This document shows positions 52,238-61,289 of a stretch of DNA of 64,000 bases, piece after piece. The position numbers were made by a program, and so were the translations under genes. This DNA comes from Tyzzerella sp. (GTDB taxonomy: Bacteria; Bacillota; Clostridia; Lachnospirales; Lachnospiraceae). Where the stretch lies: the NCBI GenBank assembly GCA_017465565.1, contig JAFTWA010000039.1, positions 98,454 to 162,453 on the forward strand. The letters run 5' to 3'. The notes under the pieces were generated by a model. That model searched no databases and had not been told where the DNA came from. It was given only the letters and a program-made list of their open reading frames with translations. Position 1 is the first letter of the stretch. Every line of letters starts with the position of its first letter.

Positions 52238-54949
52238 TTAACCCATGTAAGTTAAATACTCCTGTATAGTTTTTTCATCAACCCCTGTCCAATCAGCATT
52301 TGACAAATCTGCTTCCACAAGCATTTCCTTAATATTTACGTTATTCAAATCAAACTGTATCATTTTTACACCATCTAACTTTGCATTTTCCATAATACAA
52401 TCTGTCCAAATAGTATCTTTGATTATAACACGAGACAAATCTGCCCTAGTCAAATCTGCATAACTAAAATTAACACCATCAAAAACAGCATCATCAAAAT
52501 TTGATGCGGTTAAATTTGCTCCTTCAAAATTAATATTTTTGAAGACAGCATCAGTAAAATAAGCCCCTTCTAACATTGCCGATTGAAATATTGTTCCGAC
52601 AAACATATTACCAGTAAAATTTGAAGCAGCTAACTCTACGAATGTAAAATCTGCTTTTTCAAAATTTACATTACTAAAAGTAGTTCTATCTGCAATTACA
52701 TCTCCACATATAAGATGATTCATATTACAGTTATTGAAAGTTGAACCACTTAATATGCCTTCACTAAATATGCTATCTTCAAATGATATTCCACTTAAGT
52801 TCCAATCTAACATATTTAAATTATAAAAAACAATATTATTAAGATTAATATAATCGGATTCTTTTTGTCTGATGTCTGCATAACACTTAACTATTGCTCT
52901 TATGCTACTTTCATATATACGCACTCTCTCAATAAGTTTTAAATAAGACTCGGCATATACTTTATTTGAATTGTTTTTCAATTCTCCGATTACAACAGGA
53001 TAGTCCTTTCCATATCCGTAGGCAAGAATAAATTCCACCATTTTTTTCCAAACTTCATCATCAATAATAGTTCCATCAACTTCCAAACTTTTATTTTCAA
53101 TAATTTCCTTAATAAATTGAATAATTTCTTCTGTTATTACGTTTTCCGAGAAAATATAAAACAATAACCACTGAAAAGTTTCCCCCGAAAACATATCAGT
53201 ATATTTAAACAAAATTTCGATAATAGCAACAGCTGCAAGATATTCATAAAATGTTTTATGAATAAACTCTATCTCTGAGTTCTTCCAATCCATATCGTTC
53301 TGTCTTTCTCTTAAAAAGAAAAGTAATACTAATTTTGACGGATTATCATTTTTATGTTTTTGTATCCAATTTTCACATAACTCAGTACATTTCAACTGTT
53401 CACAATAATCATAAATATTTTTTATATTTACAGCCCTGCTATTATGCCTATATGCACAAATTCCCAAATGATGTAACATCTGATGATACTCTTTATACTC
53501 TGCTGATTTAAAATGAAAATCTACTTTAGAATTTCTATTATATTCTCTAGTATAAATACATCGAAAAATCTTTTCATATAATTCCGCTGTATTCTTTAAT
53601 AACTCAAACTGTACATCAGTATGTTTGATTGTCCATACAACCAAGAATAGAAGCAACGGTGATTTGCTTAATTCATTGAATCTATTATTCAAAATCGGCA
53701 TTTCTTGTTTTACACCAAAATGATTTATTAGTATTTCCCAGAAGTCTTTTCTTAAGTCATATGAAAAAAATTCATGTGGATCTGAAATATTTTGGGTGTG
53801 AATACCAAAATCATCCTCATCATAAAGCAAATGCAAAATTCTTAACTCTTCACATCTGATATCTGATATTGTTTTTAGCATTACCTGCGTACGCCCACTG
53901 ACAATAATTTTGCATGGTATTTCCCATGAACAGTTTTCTAATTCTTGCATCAATTCTCTGGCTGTATTATATACATCGCACTTAATTTCATCTAAACCAT
54001 CTAGAATAAGCAGTCTTCTTTTGTTCTGTTTGTTTTCCAAAAACCACGGCATATGTTCGCAAATATACGTTTTTACAGTATCCAAAGCAGATTTTTTTGC
54101 AGAAAAAGGAACCTTATATAAATCAATAAAAACAACGATATAATTTAACTCTTCTATTGAACATACAGTTGCAGCAACCATTTTCATTAAAGAGGACTTT
54201 CCACTTCCAGGCTCCCCGTGAATACATAATAACTTCGATTGCTCACTGCTAAACCAATCCATTACATAACTTGTAGTATCAACAATTACAGAAGGCTCTG
54301 AATTTATTTCATTTCGTTTATCTAACTTACCATACAAAGAAACATAAATATCTTTAAGATTAAATTCCTCATTCATAACAGGCATTAAAACTTGTTTTTT
54401 CAATGATTCTTCATAAAAAACTCTCTTTTTTTCTTTTTCCGATTCTCCCGTTGCTTCTCTAATGATTATCCTTTCTTTAAGATCTTGAATACTTTGTTTA
54501 ATTTCGATCTGATGTCTATTTATATTGCTAATTGAATAAACTTGAAACCATTTATATAACATCTCTCTTTTCTGAATTTCTGCATAGAACAGTCTGTACC
54601 AATATCCGGTTTTTCTATCAGCAGTATATCTATAATCGACTTTCGATAGTGCTTGTTTCAGTTTTTCTTCTACTACGCACCCTTCTAAAATCCAACTTCC
54701 ATAAATCAACTCACAGCAAGTTGCAATATGTTCATCATCTACATATGTGCCATCTGTATATATTTTGATACTTGCTTCAATTGCATCATACAATTGACAT
54801 TCTGGACTTTCTTGCCGTTCATGTACAAGCTTGCCTATCTTGTCCCATAACATGCCGGTTCCAATATCCAATGCTTTTGACACTATATAGTCAGCAACAG
54901 AAAAACCATATAAATTCGAAGCCATTATTGTTTTTATAAAATTTGTCAT
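52238..54949 (-). CDS. NACHT NTPase with C-terminal pentapeptide repeats
   Basis: 903 aa. The helical N-terminus (about 1-200) has no domain I recognise. The NACHT STAND core has Walker A GEPGSGKSS (about 244), the NACHT-specific Walker B LLILDGLDEI (about 313) and sensor KIIVSGRT, then winged-helix/helical domains. Residues about 703-895 are pentapeptide repeats (NFEGANLTASNFDDAVF; SYADLTRADLS), a right-handed beta-helix that replaces the LRR or TPR sensor of other NLR-like proteins. Bacterial NACHT proteins act in anti-phage defence. AAGGAG precedes the ATG. A terminator-like hairpin sits in its leader. Confidence 0.85.
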   Translation of the reverse strand: MTNFIKTIMASNLYGFSVADYIVSKALDIGTGMLWDKIGKLVHERQESPECQLYDAIEASIKIYTDGTYVDDEHIATCCELIYGSWILEGCVVEEKLKQALSKVDYRYTADRKTGYWYRLFYAEIQKREMLYKWFQVYSISNINRHQIEIKQSIQDLKERIIIREATGESEKEKKRVFYEESLKKQVLMPVMNEEFNLKDIYVSLYGKLDKRNEINSEPSVIVDTTSYVMDWFSSEQSKLLCIHGEPGSGKSSLMKMVAATVCSIEELNYIVVFIDLYKVPFSAKKSALDTVKTYICEHMPWFLENKQNKRRLLILDGLDEIKCDVYNTARELMQELENCSWEIPCKIIVSGRTQVMLKTISDIRCEELRILHLLYDEDDFGIHTQNISDPHEFFSYDLRKDFWEILINHFGVKQEMPILNNRFNELSKSPLLLFLVVWTIKHTDVQFELLKNTAELYEKIFRCIYTREYNRNSKVDFHFKSAEYKEYHQMLHHLGICAYRHNSRAVNIKNIYDYCEQLKCTELCENWIQKHKNDNPSKLVLLFFLRERQNDMDWKNSEIEFIHKTFYEYLAAVAIIEILFKYTDMFSGETFQWLLFYIFSENVITEEIIQFIKEIIENKSLEVDGTIIDDEVWKKMVEFILAYGYGKDYPVVIGELKNNSNKVYAESYLKLIERVRIYESSIRAIVKCYADIRQKESDYINLNNIVFYNLNMLDWNLSGISFEDSIFSEGILSGSTFNNCNMNHLICGDVIADRTTFSNVNFEKADFTFVELAASNFTGNMFVGTIFQSAMLEGAYFTDAVFKNINFEGANLTASNFDDAVFDGVNFSYADLTRADLSRVIIKDTIWTDCIMENAKLDGVKMIQFDLNNVNIKEMLVEADLSNADWTGVDEKTIQEYLTYMG

Positions 54950-54984
54950 CCGAGTATATCTCCTTCAACTTAGATTTGTATAGC

Positions 54985-55033
54985 AAAAAAAGTAAGAAAA
55001 CAAAGCCTTTCTGTTCTTTATTTCCCTACTTTT
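54985..55033 (-). terminator. AT-rich terminator/attenuator between the XRE regulator and the NACHT gene
   Basis: A long imperfect stem of about 17 bp (AAAGTAGGGAAATAAAG with the complement of AAAGTAAGAAAACAAAG) is followed on the minus strand by seven U. It ends transcripts coming from the regulator gene and lies about 40 nt before the NACHT start, so it may also attenuate NACHT expression. Confidence 0.65.
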
Positions 55034-55116
55034 GAGACCCACTTTATTTTATCATATTCTCATACAAATTTCGACAAATTTAGTGTTAAGTATTCCTCAG
55101 TTTTAAAAATAATTTC

Positions 55117-56022
55117 TTATTCCTTTTCCAAAATCGTCGCTACTATCCCGCACGCGATTCCACCAATCGGAAACACCACCCAATTCATTTTCCACAGATC
55201 GAAAATTAATCCGCTTGCCAGAAATATTGCCGTAGCAGTTAACATAATCACGCCACAGATTTTTCCTGATATTTCTTCTCTCTTCTTTCCTTCTTCTGTA
55301 TGCATGCGATTGTATCGCTCAATATCGTATTTATCCTTTTGCAATCCAAAGTATGTAAAGATTGTAACAGCGGTTGTCACACATCCCATTAAGATAACCA
55401 CAGGCAGCGTACTTTCATCGTTCACTATCCTCATTCCAGTTAAAGAAATCAGGACAATCACACCAACTAATATTAAAACGACTCCCAACGCTATCGCTTT
55501 CATAAACTTCTTGTCAAAGCTTTCCACTTCATCTTCTTGATAAAAATATGGTAGCTGAGGATGTTTTTTGTCAAAATTCTCTTTTTCAATACCTAACATA
55601 ATAAAAACAGGTACGGCAATCGCCACGCAGCAAAGAAGTATGACAACACCTAACATTGCATATCTTTCTCCCATCACTGCTGTTTCTGCCATATTTGCAA
55701 CACCTGCGAGATATAAAAGAATGGTTACGCCAAGCAATATGATTCCTACACCCAAAGAAATTCCTTTGCTAAATCGGTTCTGTAAGTTTTCGTATTTATT
55801 CTTTTCGCCTGTAGAATCAGCGGTAATCTTTCCTTTCAGCAAAGCATCTATACTACAGTCGAAAATTTCACATATCGCGATTAATTTCTCTGTCTCCGGA
55901 TATCCGCTGCCACTCTCCCATTTTGACACAGCCTGCCTGGATACTTCTAATTGTTCTGCCAGTTGTTCTTGTGACATACCTTTCATTTTTCTCAAGTTCT
56001 GTAGATTTTCGTTAAATGCCAT
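55117..56022 (-). CDS. XRE-family regulator with C-terminal membrane domain
   Basis: 301 aa. The N-terminal HTH (NLRKMKGMSQEQLAEQLEVS; RQAVSKWESGSGYPETEKL) spans about residues 5-60. The rest holds five to six hydrophobic segments in two similar halves (ISLGVGIILLGVTILLYLAG; AIALGVVLILVGVIVLISLTG; GVIMLTATAIFLASGLIFD). This is a common Clostridia arrangement of a membrane-bound transcription factor. Targets are unknown. It is next to the defence cluster but resembles host genes. Confidence 0.85.
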   Translation of the reverse strand: MAFNENLQNLRKMKGMSQEQLAEQLEVSRQAVSKWESGSGYPETEKLIAICEIFDCSIDALLKGKITADSTGEKNKYENLQNRFSKGISLGVGIILLGVTILLYLAGVANMAETAVMGERYAMLGVVILLCCVAIAVPVFIMLGIEKENFDKKHPQLPYFYQEDEVESFDKKFMKAIALGVVLILVGVIVLISLTGMRIVNDESTLPVVILMGCVTTAVTIFTYFGLQKDKYDIERYNRMHTEEGKKREEISGKICGVIMLTATAIFLASGLIFDLWKMNWVVFPIGGIACGIVATILEKE

Positions 56023-56141
56023 TTCTATGCACCTCCAGTATTTATTTTATAGTTATATCCTATCTTTGCATAGATAAATTTTCCACCAACCTGAATTTGC
56101 AACTTCAATTTTCCTCGCAACTTTAGGTTGCTGCTCCAAAA

Positions 56142-56492
56142 TTACAGCATCCTCTCCACCCATTCTTTTTCTCTAAATCCAGTCAGCACGAAATCATCCC
56201 CAACAACCAATGGTCTCTTCACTAGCATCCCATTGGTTGCCAGTAGTTTCAATTGCTCATCTTCACTCATCTCTGCCAACTTGTCCTTCAATCCCAACTC
56301 TTTATACAAAAGTCCGCTTGTATTAAAAAATTTCTTCAGTGGCAATCCACTCTTTTCATACCACGCTTTCAATTCCTCGTATGTTGGATTTTCTTCCACA
56401 ATAGGACGTTCCTCGAAAACCACGTTATTTTCTTCCAGCCACTTTAAAGCTTTCTGGCATGTACTACATTTTCTATAAACTAAAACTAACAT
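56142..56492 (-). CDS. ArsC/Spx-family thioredoxin-fold protein
   Basis: 116 aa with the redox motif CSTCQKAL (CxxC at about 9-12) and the ArsC-family stretch KKFFNTSGLLYKELGL. It ends with VKRPLVVGDDFVLTGFREKEW. It resembles YffB/Spx-like proteins rather than a dedicated arsenate reductase: no arsB or arsR is nearby. It is downstream of an MFS gene in the same orientation. Confidence 0.85.
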   Translation of the reverse strand: MLVLVYRKCSTCQKALKWLEENNVVFEERPIVEENPTYEELKAWYEKSGLPLKKFFNTSGLLYKELGLKDKLAEMSEDEQLKLLATNGMLVKRPLVVGDDFVLTGFREKEWVERML

Positions 56493-56547
56493 AATTAATC
56501 CTCCATTTCTTTTGCATCGCTCAATGCCTTTTTATCTACTAATATTT

Positions 56548-57780
56548 TCATTTATTCTCTCGCTTATACAACAATTCAAATCGCTTTTTATCCATTCCGC
56601 TATATACAACCAAAAGCAGCAACAATGCCATTCCTATACAAAATACCAATATCCAGCCCTCTCTAAAGGTATAAAGCACGACAAGCTTTCCAACAATAGT
56701 ATTTCCCAGTGAAGAACCCATGGTCATGAAAATATTATTGATAGATGTAAATCGCCCGCGGTGTGACATCGGAATTCTCTTTGAAATGTAGGGACTGACT
56801 CCCAGTGTATGTAACACTTCTCCCAAAGTGAAAAAGACCATGGAAATCATGTAAAATATCAAATCCTTTTGATAAAAGAAATATGAACATATCCCAATTG
56901 TTTGTATAAGCATACCCAGCTTAATTCGTTTCAAATCGTTCCACTTCAGTGTAAGCTGCGTTAAAAGCGGTGTGAAACAAATCACTACAGCTCCATTGAT
57001 GCTTGTAAGCATTCCAAAGAAGACAGCTCCCTGATCCAAAAACATTTCATCCATTTGTATCGGCAGCAAATAATTAAACTGTGTATAAACCATATGGGAA
57101 ACACAGCTAATCACAGCAAAGATTAATAGAATTTTACGTGCCTTTAAAATATCCCAAAGAGTACCTGTTTCACGCTCTTCATATGTATTATCGTTCTTTG
57201 CTTTTTCGATTGTCTTCGGTACAAATAAGAAAATAAGAATCGTCGAAGACAAAACAGCCAATCCACAAAGCAAAAATGATAGCCACAGGTAATTATTAAA
57301 TAATAAGCCTCCTAATGTCGGTGCAAATACAACACCCAAGTTACTTGCTAAGTATTGCAGCGAATAAGCCTTCTCACGGTCATGGTCACTTGTAAGCTCT
57401 GCAATTAAGGAATCATATGCCGGCCATTCCATGTGTTGGAATAACGAACCAATATAATAAATACAAAGACTCGCTGTGCTTAACGGTAACATAGCTGTAA
57501 GAATATACAGTGATACCGATATTAAATCGAATATCAGTATCAGATTTCGTTTATTATATTTATCCGTCAGTTTTCCTCCAGTCAAACCAAAAGGTAATTG
57601 AAGAATCCCAAAAACCAAAAACCATAAGGCCACCTGCTCGGCATTGAAATTTAGTTTACTTTTTAATATCAGTGTTAACATAGGCCAAATAAGTGACCCC
57701 ATTGCAGTAACAAAGCGTCCAAAACACAGAATATATACTTCCTTTTTTAAACCTTTGTACATTTGAAATATACGACTCAT
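56548..57780 (-). CDS. MFS transporter (multidrug-efflux type)
   Basis: A 410-aa protein with about 12 hydrophobic helices. GGKLTDKYNKRN at the loop 2-3 position is the MFS signature; a related MSHRGRFTS motif lies in the second half. The substrate cannot be told. It lies between a DUF436 gene (18 nt upstream) and the ArsC-like gene. Confidence 0.82.
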   Translation of the reverse strand: MSRIFQMYKGLKKEVYILCFGRFVTAMGSLIWPMLTLILKSKLNFNAEQVALWFLVFGILQLPFGLTGGKLTDKYNKRNLILIFDLISVSLYILTAMLPLSTASLCIYYIGSLFQHMEWPAYDSLIAELTSDHDREKAYSLQYLASNLGVVFAPTLGGLLFNNYLWLSFLLCGLAVLSSTILIFLFVPKTIEKAKNDNTYEERETGTLWDILKARKILLIFAVISCVSHMVYTQFNYLLPIQMDEMFLDQGAVFFGMLTSINGAVVICFTPLLTQLTLKWNDLKRIKLGMLIQTIGICSYFFYQKDLIFYMISMVFFTLGEVLHTLGVSPYISKRIPMSHRGRFTSINNIFMTMGSSLGNTIVGKLVVLYTFREGWILVFCIGMALLLLLVVYSGMDKKRFELLYKRENK

Positions 57781-57798
57781 AATTTACCTTATCCTTAA

Positions 57799-58356
57799 TT
57801 ACAATTTTTTCTCATCATACACAGCTCTGCTTCCGCCCACAAACTTTGCTCTTGTTCGTGCGCAGACAACATGAGCATCACCAATCTTTTTCTGATTGAT
57901 TCTCACCGGAACCGCTACATCCTTTAAATGCATCCCAATAAGGGTATCACCGATATCCATGCCAGCATGAGCCTTGATATGTTCTACTGCCACCGGCTCT
58001 GCAAATTCTTGATATGTCACAGTTGCAAATGAACCGCCAGCTTTTGGCTGTGGAATTACGTTTACCTCTTCGTAACCATACTTTTGAGCCGCTTCAGCTT
58101 CTAGAATCAAGGCTCGATTCAAATGCTCACAGCACTGTGCTGCCAAATAAACTTCTCTTTCTTTTACTGCACGGTAAATGCCTGCAAATACTGCTTTAGC
58201 CGCCTTCGGACTTGATGTTGTGCCTATTATTCCACCAATCACTTCGCTGGTAGAACATCCTACTACAAATATATTTCCTTTTTTCAAATTTGCTATTTTT
58301 ATAATCTCGCAGGCCGCATTATAACTTTCCTGCTCTAATTTTACTAATGTTTCCAT
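57799..58356 (-). CDS. DUF436 / TIGR01440 family protein
   Basis: 185 aa. The motifs VVGCSTSEVIGGIIGT, AAQCCEHLNRALILEAEAA and HAGMDIGDTLIGMHL are characteristic of this Firmicutes family of unknown function. It begins a small leftward cluster with the MFS and ArsC-like genes. Confidence 0.87.
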   Translation of the reverse strand: METLVKLEQESYNAACEIIKIANLKKGNIFVVGCSTSEVIGGIIGTTSSPKAAKAVFAGIYRAVKEREVYLAAQCCEHLNRALILEAEAAQKYGYEEVNVIPQPKAGGSFATVTYQEFAEPVAVEHIKAHAGMDIGDTLIGMHLKDVAVPVRINQKKIGDAHVVCARTRAKFVGGSRAVYDEKKL

Positions 58357-58453
58357 GTTAAACTATACCTCTAATTCTCTCAATTCTGTTCCATATGTAC
58401 ATTTGTATAACCTATTATACAAAAAACCAATAGCCAGTTCAAGATTATTAGAC

Positions 58454-58491
58454 AAGTAAAAGAACCACGCTGATTTCTCAAACGTGGTTCT
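58454..58491 (-). terminator. Intrinsic terminator after the Ca2+/Na+ exchanger gene
   Basis: A 9-bp perfect stem AGAACCACG/CGTGGTTCT with a U-rich run (TTTTACTTG) on the minus strand, in the 167-bp gap after the exchanger. Confidence 0.82.
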
Positions 58492-58523
58492 CTCGAGGGG
58501 TATATATATGTCTGAACTGCATT

Positions 58524-59459
58524 TTACACTAACAAATAAACAAAATAGCATGCATATGCTACAAGCATGACAATTCCCCATGGTCTTGTAAGCATTTTTT
58601 TCTTGTATGTACTAATCCACAAGAGTACTCCTGCCAAAATTGCAATAGTTGTATCAACAATAAAGCTTGGTTCAAATATAACAGGAATAATTAATGAACT
58701 GGTACCGATTACAAATAAAATGTTAAAGATATTGCTTCCTACGATATTACCAATCGCAATATCTGCATTTCCTTTTCTTGCTGCGGTAACCGATGTTACA
58801 AGCTCTGGAAGCGATGTTCCGAGTGCCACAATGGTAAGACCAATGAAACGCTCACTTAAGCCAACCGCATTTGCAATGTTTGTTGCAGCATCGACAGTCA
58901 CATCACTGCCCCATACAACAATTACACCGCCAACCACTGCACTAATCAAAAGCTTCCAAACATTTTTTTCTTTTACATTAACAGATTCTTCCTCTTGTGG
59001 TCCGTTTTTTGCAAGCCAGAACAAATACGTAAGGTAAATGATAAAGAGTATCCATAAGATAATACCTTCTACTCTGCCTACTGTATTTCCAAACATACCC
59101 ATTACACCCAAAACTACTGTTACAAAAAGCATAAATGGGATTTCAACCATAAGTGTCGATTTTTGTACTGCTACAGAAGTAATAAGTCCTGTAAGACCAA
59201 GGATAATTAAAATATTTAAAATATTACTTCCTACTACATTGCCAATTGCAATACCTGCATTTCCCTTTAATGCAGCTGTGATACTAACTGCTGCTTCTGG
59301 TGCGCTTGTCCCCATTGCTACAATAGTTAAACCTACTACTAATTGCGGAATGCCAAATTTAGATGCAATTCCTGCAGTGCCGTCTACAAACCAGTCTGCA
59401 CCCTTTACTAACATTAAAAATCCAACTGCAAGCAACAAAATTTGTAAAATTATTTCCAT
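58524..59459 (-). CDS. CaCA-family Ca2+/Na+ (K+-dependent-like) exchanger
   Basis: 311 aa with about ten membrane helices and the two inverted alpha-repeats: VAMGTSAPEAAVS with GNVVGSNILNILIILG, and VALGTSLPELVTSV with GNIVGSNIFNILFVIG. These form the ion-binding centre. The protein resembles YrbG. It lies 6 nt after the KdpE-like regulator, in one operon with the two-component system, which suggests that ion homeostasis controls it. Confidence 0.9.
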   Translation of the reverse strand: MEIILQILLLAVGFLMLVKGADWFVDGTAGIASKFGIPQLVVGLTIVAMGTSAPEAAVSITAALKGNAGIAIGNVVGSNILNILIILGLTGLITSVAVQKSTLMVEIPFMLFVTVVLGVMGMFGNTVGRVEGIILWILFIIYLTYLFWLAKNGPQEEESVNVKEKNVWKLLISAVVGGVIVVWGSDVTVDAATNIANAVGLSERFIGLTIVALGTSLPELVTSVTAARKGNADIAIGNIVGSNIFNILFVIGTSSLIIPVIFEPSFIVDTTIAILAGVLLWISTYKKKMLTRPWGIVMLVAYACYFVYLLV

Positions 59460-59465
59460 TTTCCT

Positions 59466-60173
59466 CTACCTCTCCTCCGGAGCAATCATACGATATCCTA
59501 CTCCTAATTCATTTGCTATGTACTGGTTTTCACCAGGCTTTTCGCCTAATTTCTTACGAATGTTTGCCATATTTACCTGAAGTTTTTTGATACTTCCACT
59601 GTCTGAATAGCCCCAGATTTTCTTGATAATTTCCGAATAGGTCAACACCCTTCCAGCATAAATTGAAAGTAACTGGACAATATTATATTCTGTCTGTGTC
59701 AGTTTTACCTCGGTTTCTTCCAAAGTCACTTTCCGTTCATCATAATCGATAAATAAATCCTTCATGGTGAACTGGTTCATTCCAGCCTTGTCTCCATTAC
59801 CCTGACGGTTATTCCGAAGCGCCACACGCACCCTCGCAAGAAGCTCATCGGTTCCAAATGGTTTCGTCACATAATCATTCGCACCAAAATCCAGAGCCTC
59901 CACTTTATCACGCTCGCCGGTTCTGGCTGACAAAACAATAATTGGCATGTCTGACGTTTCTCTTACCATTTTTATAAAATCAATCCCATCCGTATCCGGG
60001 AGTCCAAGGTCTAATATCAGAAGATCCGGACAATGGGAATGAAACATCATTTCCCCATTCTTTCCATTCTTTGCTGCAAGCGCCTGATATCCGTTTGTAC
60101 TAAGAATTGTTTTTACAAAGTTACTGATGTTTGTGTCATCTTCTACAATCAAAATCTTATATTTACTACTCAT
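59466..60173 (-). CDS. kdpE: OmpR/KdpE-family response regulator
   Basis: 235 aa. The receiver has acidic pocket Asp12/13, phosphoacceptor Asp55 in LLILDLGLPD and VLSARTGERDKVEALDFGANDYVTKPF (conserved Lys). The winged-helix effector domain ends KLQVNMANIRKKLGEKPG. KdpE-like by similarity. It overlaps the sensor gene by 8 nt. No kdpFABC potassium pump is in the window, so the regulon may be the adjacent exchanger. Confidence 0.87.
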   Translation of the reverse strand: MSSKYKILIVEDDTNISNFVKTILSTNGYQALAAKNGKNGEMMFHSHCPDLLILDLGLPDTDGIDFIKMVRETSDMPIIVLSARTGERDKVEALDFGANDYVTKPFGTDELLARVRVALRNNRQGNGDKAGMNQFTMKDLFIDYDERKVTLEETEVKLTQTEYNIVQLLSIYAGRVLTYSEIIKKIWGYSDSGSIKKLQVNMANIRKKLGEKPGENQYIANELGVGYRMIAPEER

Positions 60174-61227
60174 CGCTTTCTTCCTCCATCTTCAGTTCGA
60201 ATCGGAAACAACATCCGCCGGATGGTCTGTTTTCTGCACTAATCTTACCATCATGCGCTTTAATAATGGACGCACATACGGATAATCCAATTCCCATACT
60301 GCTCTTTTGGCTGTCTGCCGGTGCCTCTTTCTTTTCAAAATATCCCGTAAAAATATCCTGAATACGATCTTTTGAAATACCGCATCCGTCATCTAAAATT
60401 TCAAAAACAGCAATTCCATTTTTCTCACGTACTCGCAGAATAAGTTCTGTCATTCCTTCTGCATGCTGTACTGCATTTTCTAGAATATTTACAATTACCT
60501 GCTCAATTAAGACTGCATCCATCGGAATACTAATAAAATCGTCTGGAATCTCAACTTTGATTTGTTGCTGTGGATAACGTTTTTTTAAACGAACAAGAAC
60601 CGCATCAATCAACTCCTCTAAAACGGTAGATGTCTTAATTAACTTCACACTTCCACTATCAATTTTTGTAACAGACAAAAGGTTTTCTACCATTCCAATC
60701 AGCCATTGGGAATCTTCTTTCATCCCCTTTACCAATTGCAATAATTGCTCTTTACTTAAATCATCATATTGAGCTAGAATCACTGAGCTAGAACCATAGA
60801 TTGTAGTAAGAGGACTTCTTAGGTCGTGCGAAACCGCACGAAGAAGATTCGCTCTCATCTTTTCTTTCGCGGTCTCTGCCTGCATCTTCTCTGTCTGTCT
60901 GATTTTTGTTGTCAGTGTGCTGGAAATGATAGTAATAATCAACATAATAATGGCCGATACCATATTTTCAGGAATACTAAAATTAAATTTGAAGTAAGGA
61001 AACGTAAATGCAAAATTTAGTGCCAGCACACTGAGCAACGATGAGAAGATACCATACACATATCCATCTGTAATAAGTGAAATCAAAAAAACAGCCAACG
61101 CAAAGATCGCAGGTATTAAAGAATAAGTCTGAAATACCGTCTCCACCCATAGACTCAGGCAGAAAAATGCAATCAAAACGCTAACTGTGAAAATTGTATT
61201 CTTTATAATCTTATGAAACTGATTCAT
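60166..61227 (-). CDS. KdpD-like sensor histidine kinase (DUF4118, short form)
   Basis: About 353 aa. Four N-terminal hydrophobic helices (about 15-100) form a DUF4118 domain as in KdpD. HisKA has AVSHDLRSPLTTIYGSS (phospho-His about 135), then HATPase with NILENAVQHA, DDGCGISKDRI and GIGLSVCASI. The large cytoplasmic KdpD and Usp domains are missing. The ATG at 61227 follows GGAGGAG; an upstream TTG at 61245 is within that site. Confidence 0.87.
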   Translation of the reverse strand: MNQFHKIIKNTIFTVSVLIAFFCLSLWVETVFQTYSLIPAIFALAVFLISLITDGYVYGIFSSLLSVLALNFAFTFPYFKFNFSIPENMVSAIIMLIITIISSTLTTKIRQTEKMQAETAKEKMRANLLRAVSHDLRSPLTTIYGSSSVILAQYDDLSKEQLLQLVKGMKEDSQWLIGMVENLLSVTKIDSGSVKLIKTSTVLEELIDAVLVRLKKRYPQQQIKVEIPDDFISIPMDAVLIEQVIVNILENAVQHAEGMTELILRVREKNGIAVFEILDDGCGISKDRIQDIFTGYFEKKEAPADSQKSSMGIGLSVCASIIKAHDGKISAENRPSGGCCFRFELKMEEESDE

Positions 61228-61253
61228 GATGATTTTCTCCTCCAAACACTCTG

Positions 61254-61288
61254 ATTATAGCACGTGCCCGGTAAAGAATCAGTAAAGA
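61254..61288 (-). promoter_or_regulatory. Two-component operon promoter with OmpR-type direct repeats
   Basis: On the minus strand, -10 TATAAT (254-259) and a weak -35 CTGATT (277-282) are 17 bp apart. Two TCTTTAC repeats (271-277 and 282-288) with exactly 11-bp periodicity straddle the -35. This is the layout of OmpR/PhoB-family activator sites, so autoregulation is likely. Confidence 0.6.
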
Positions 61289-61289
61289 T

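Noticed and set aside
56142-56492. Arsenic resistance operon
   Set aside because: The gene is ArsC-like only in fold; there is no arsR, arsB or acr3 around it.
59466-61227. Complete kdp potassium system
   Set aside because: kdpF, kdpA, kdpB and kdpC are absent, and the sensor lacks the KdpD N-terminal domains.
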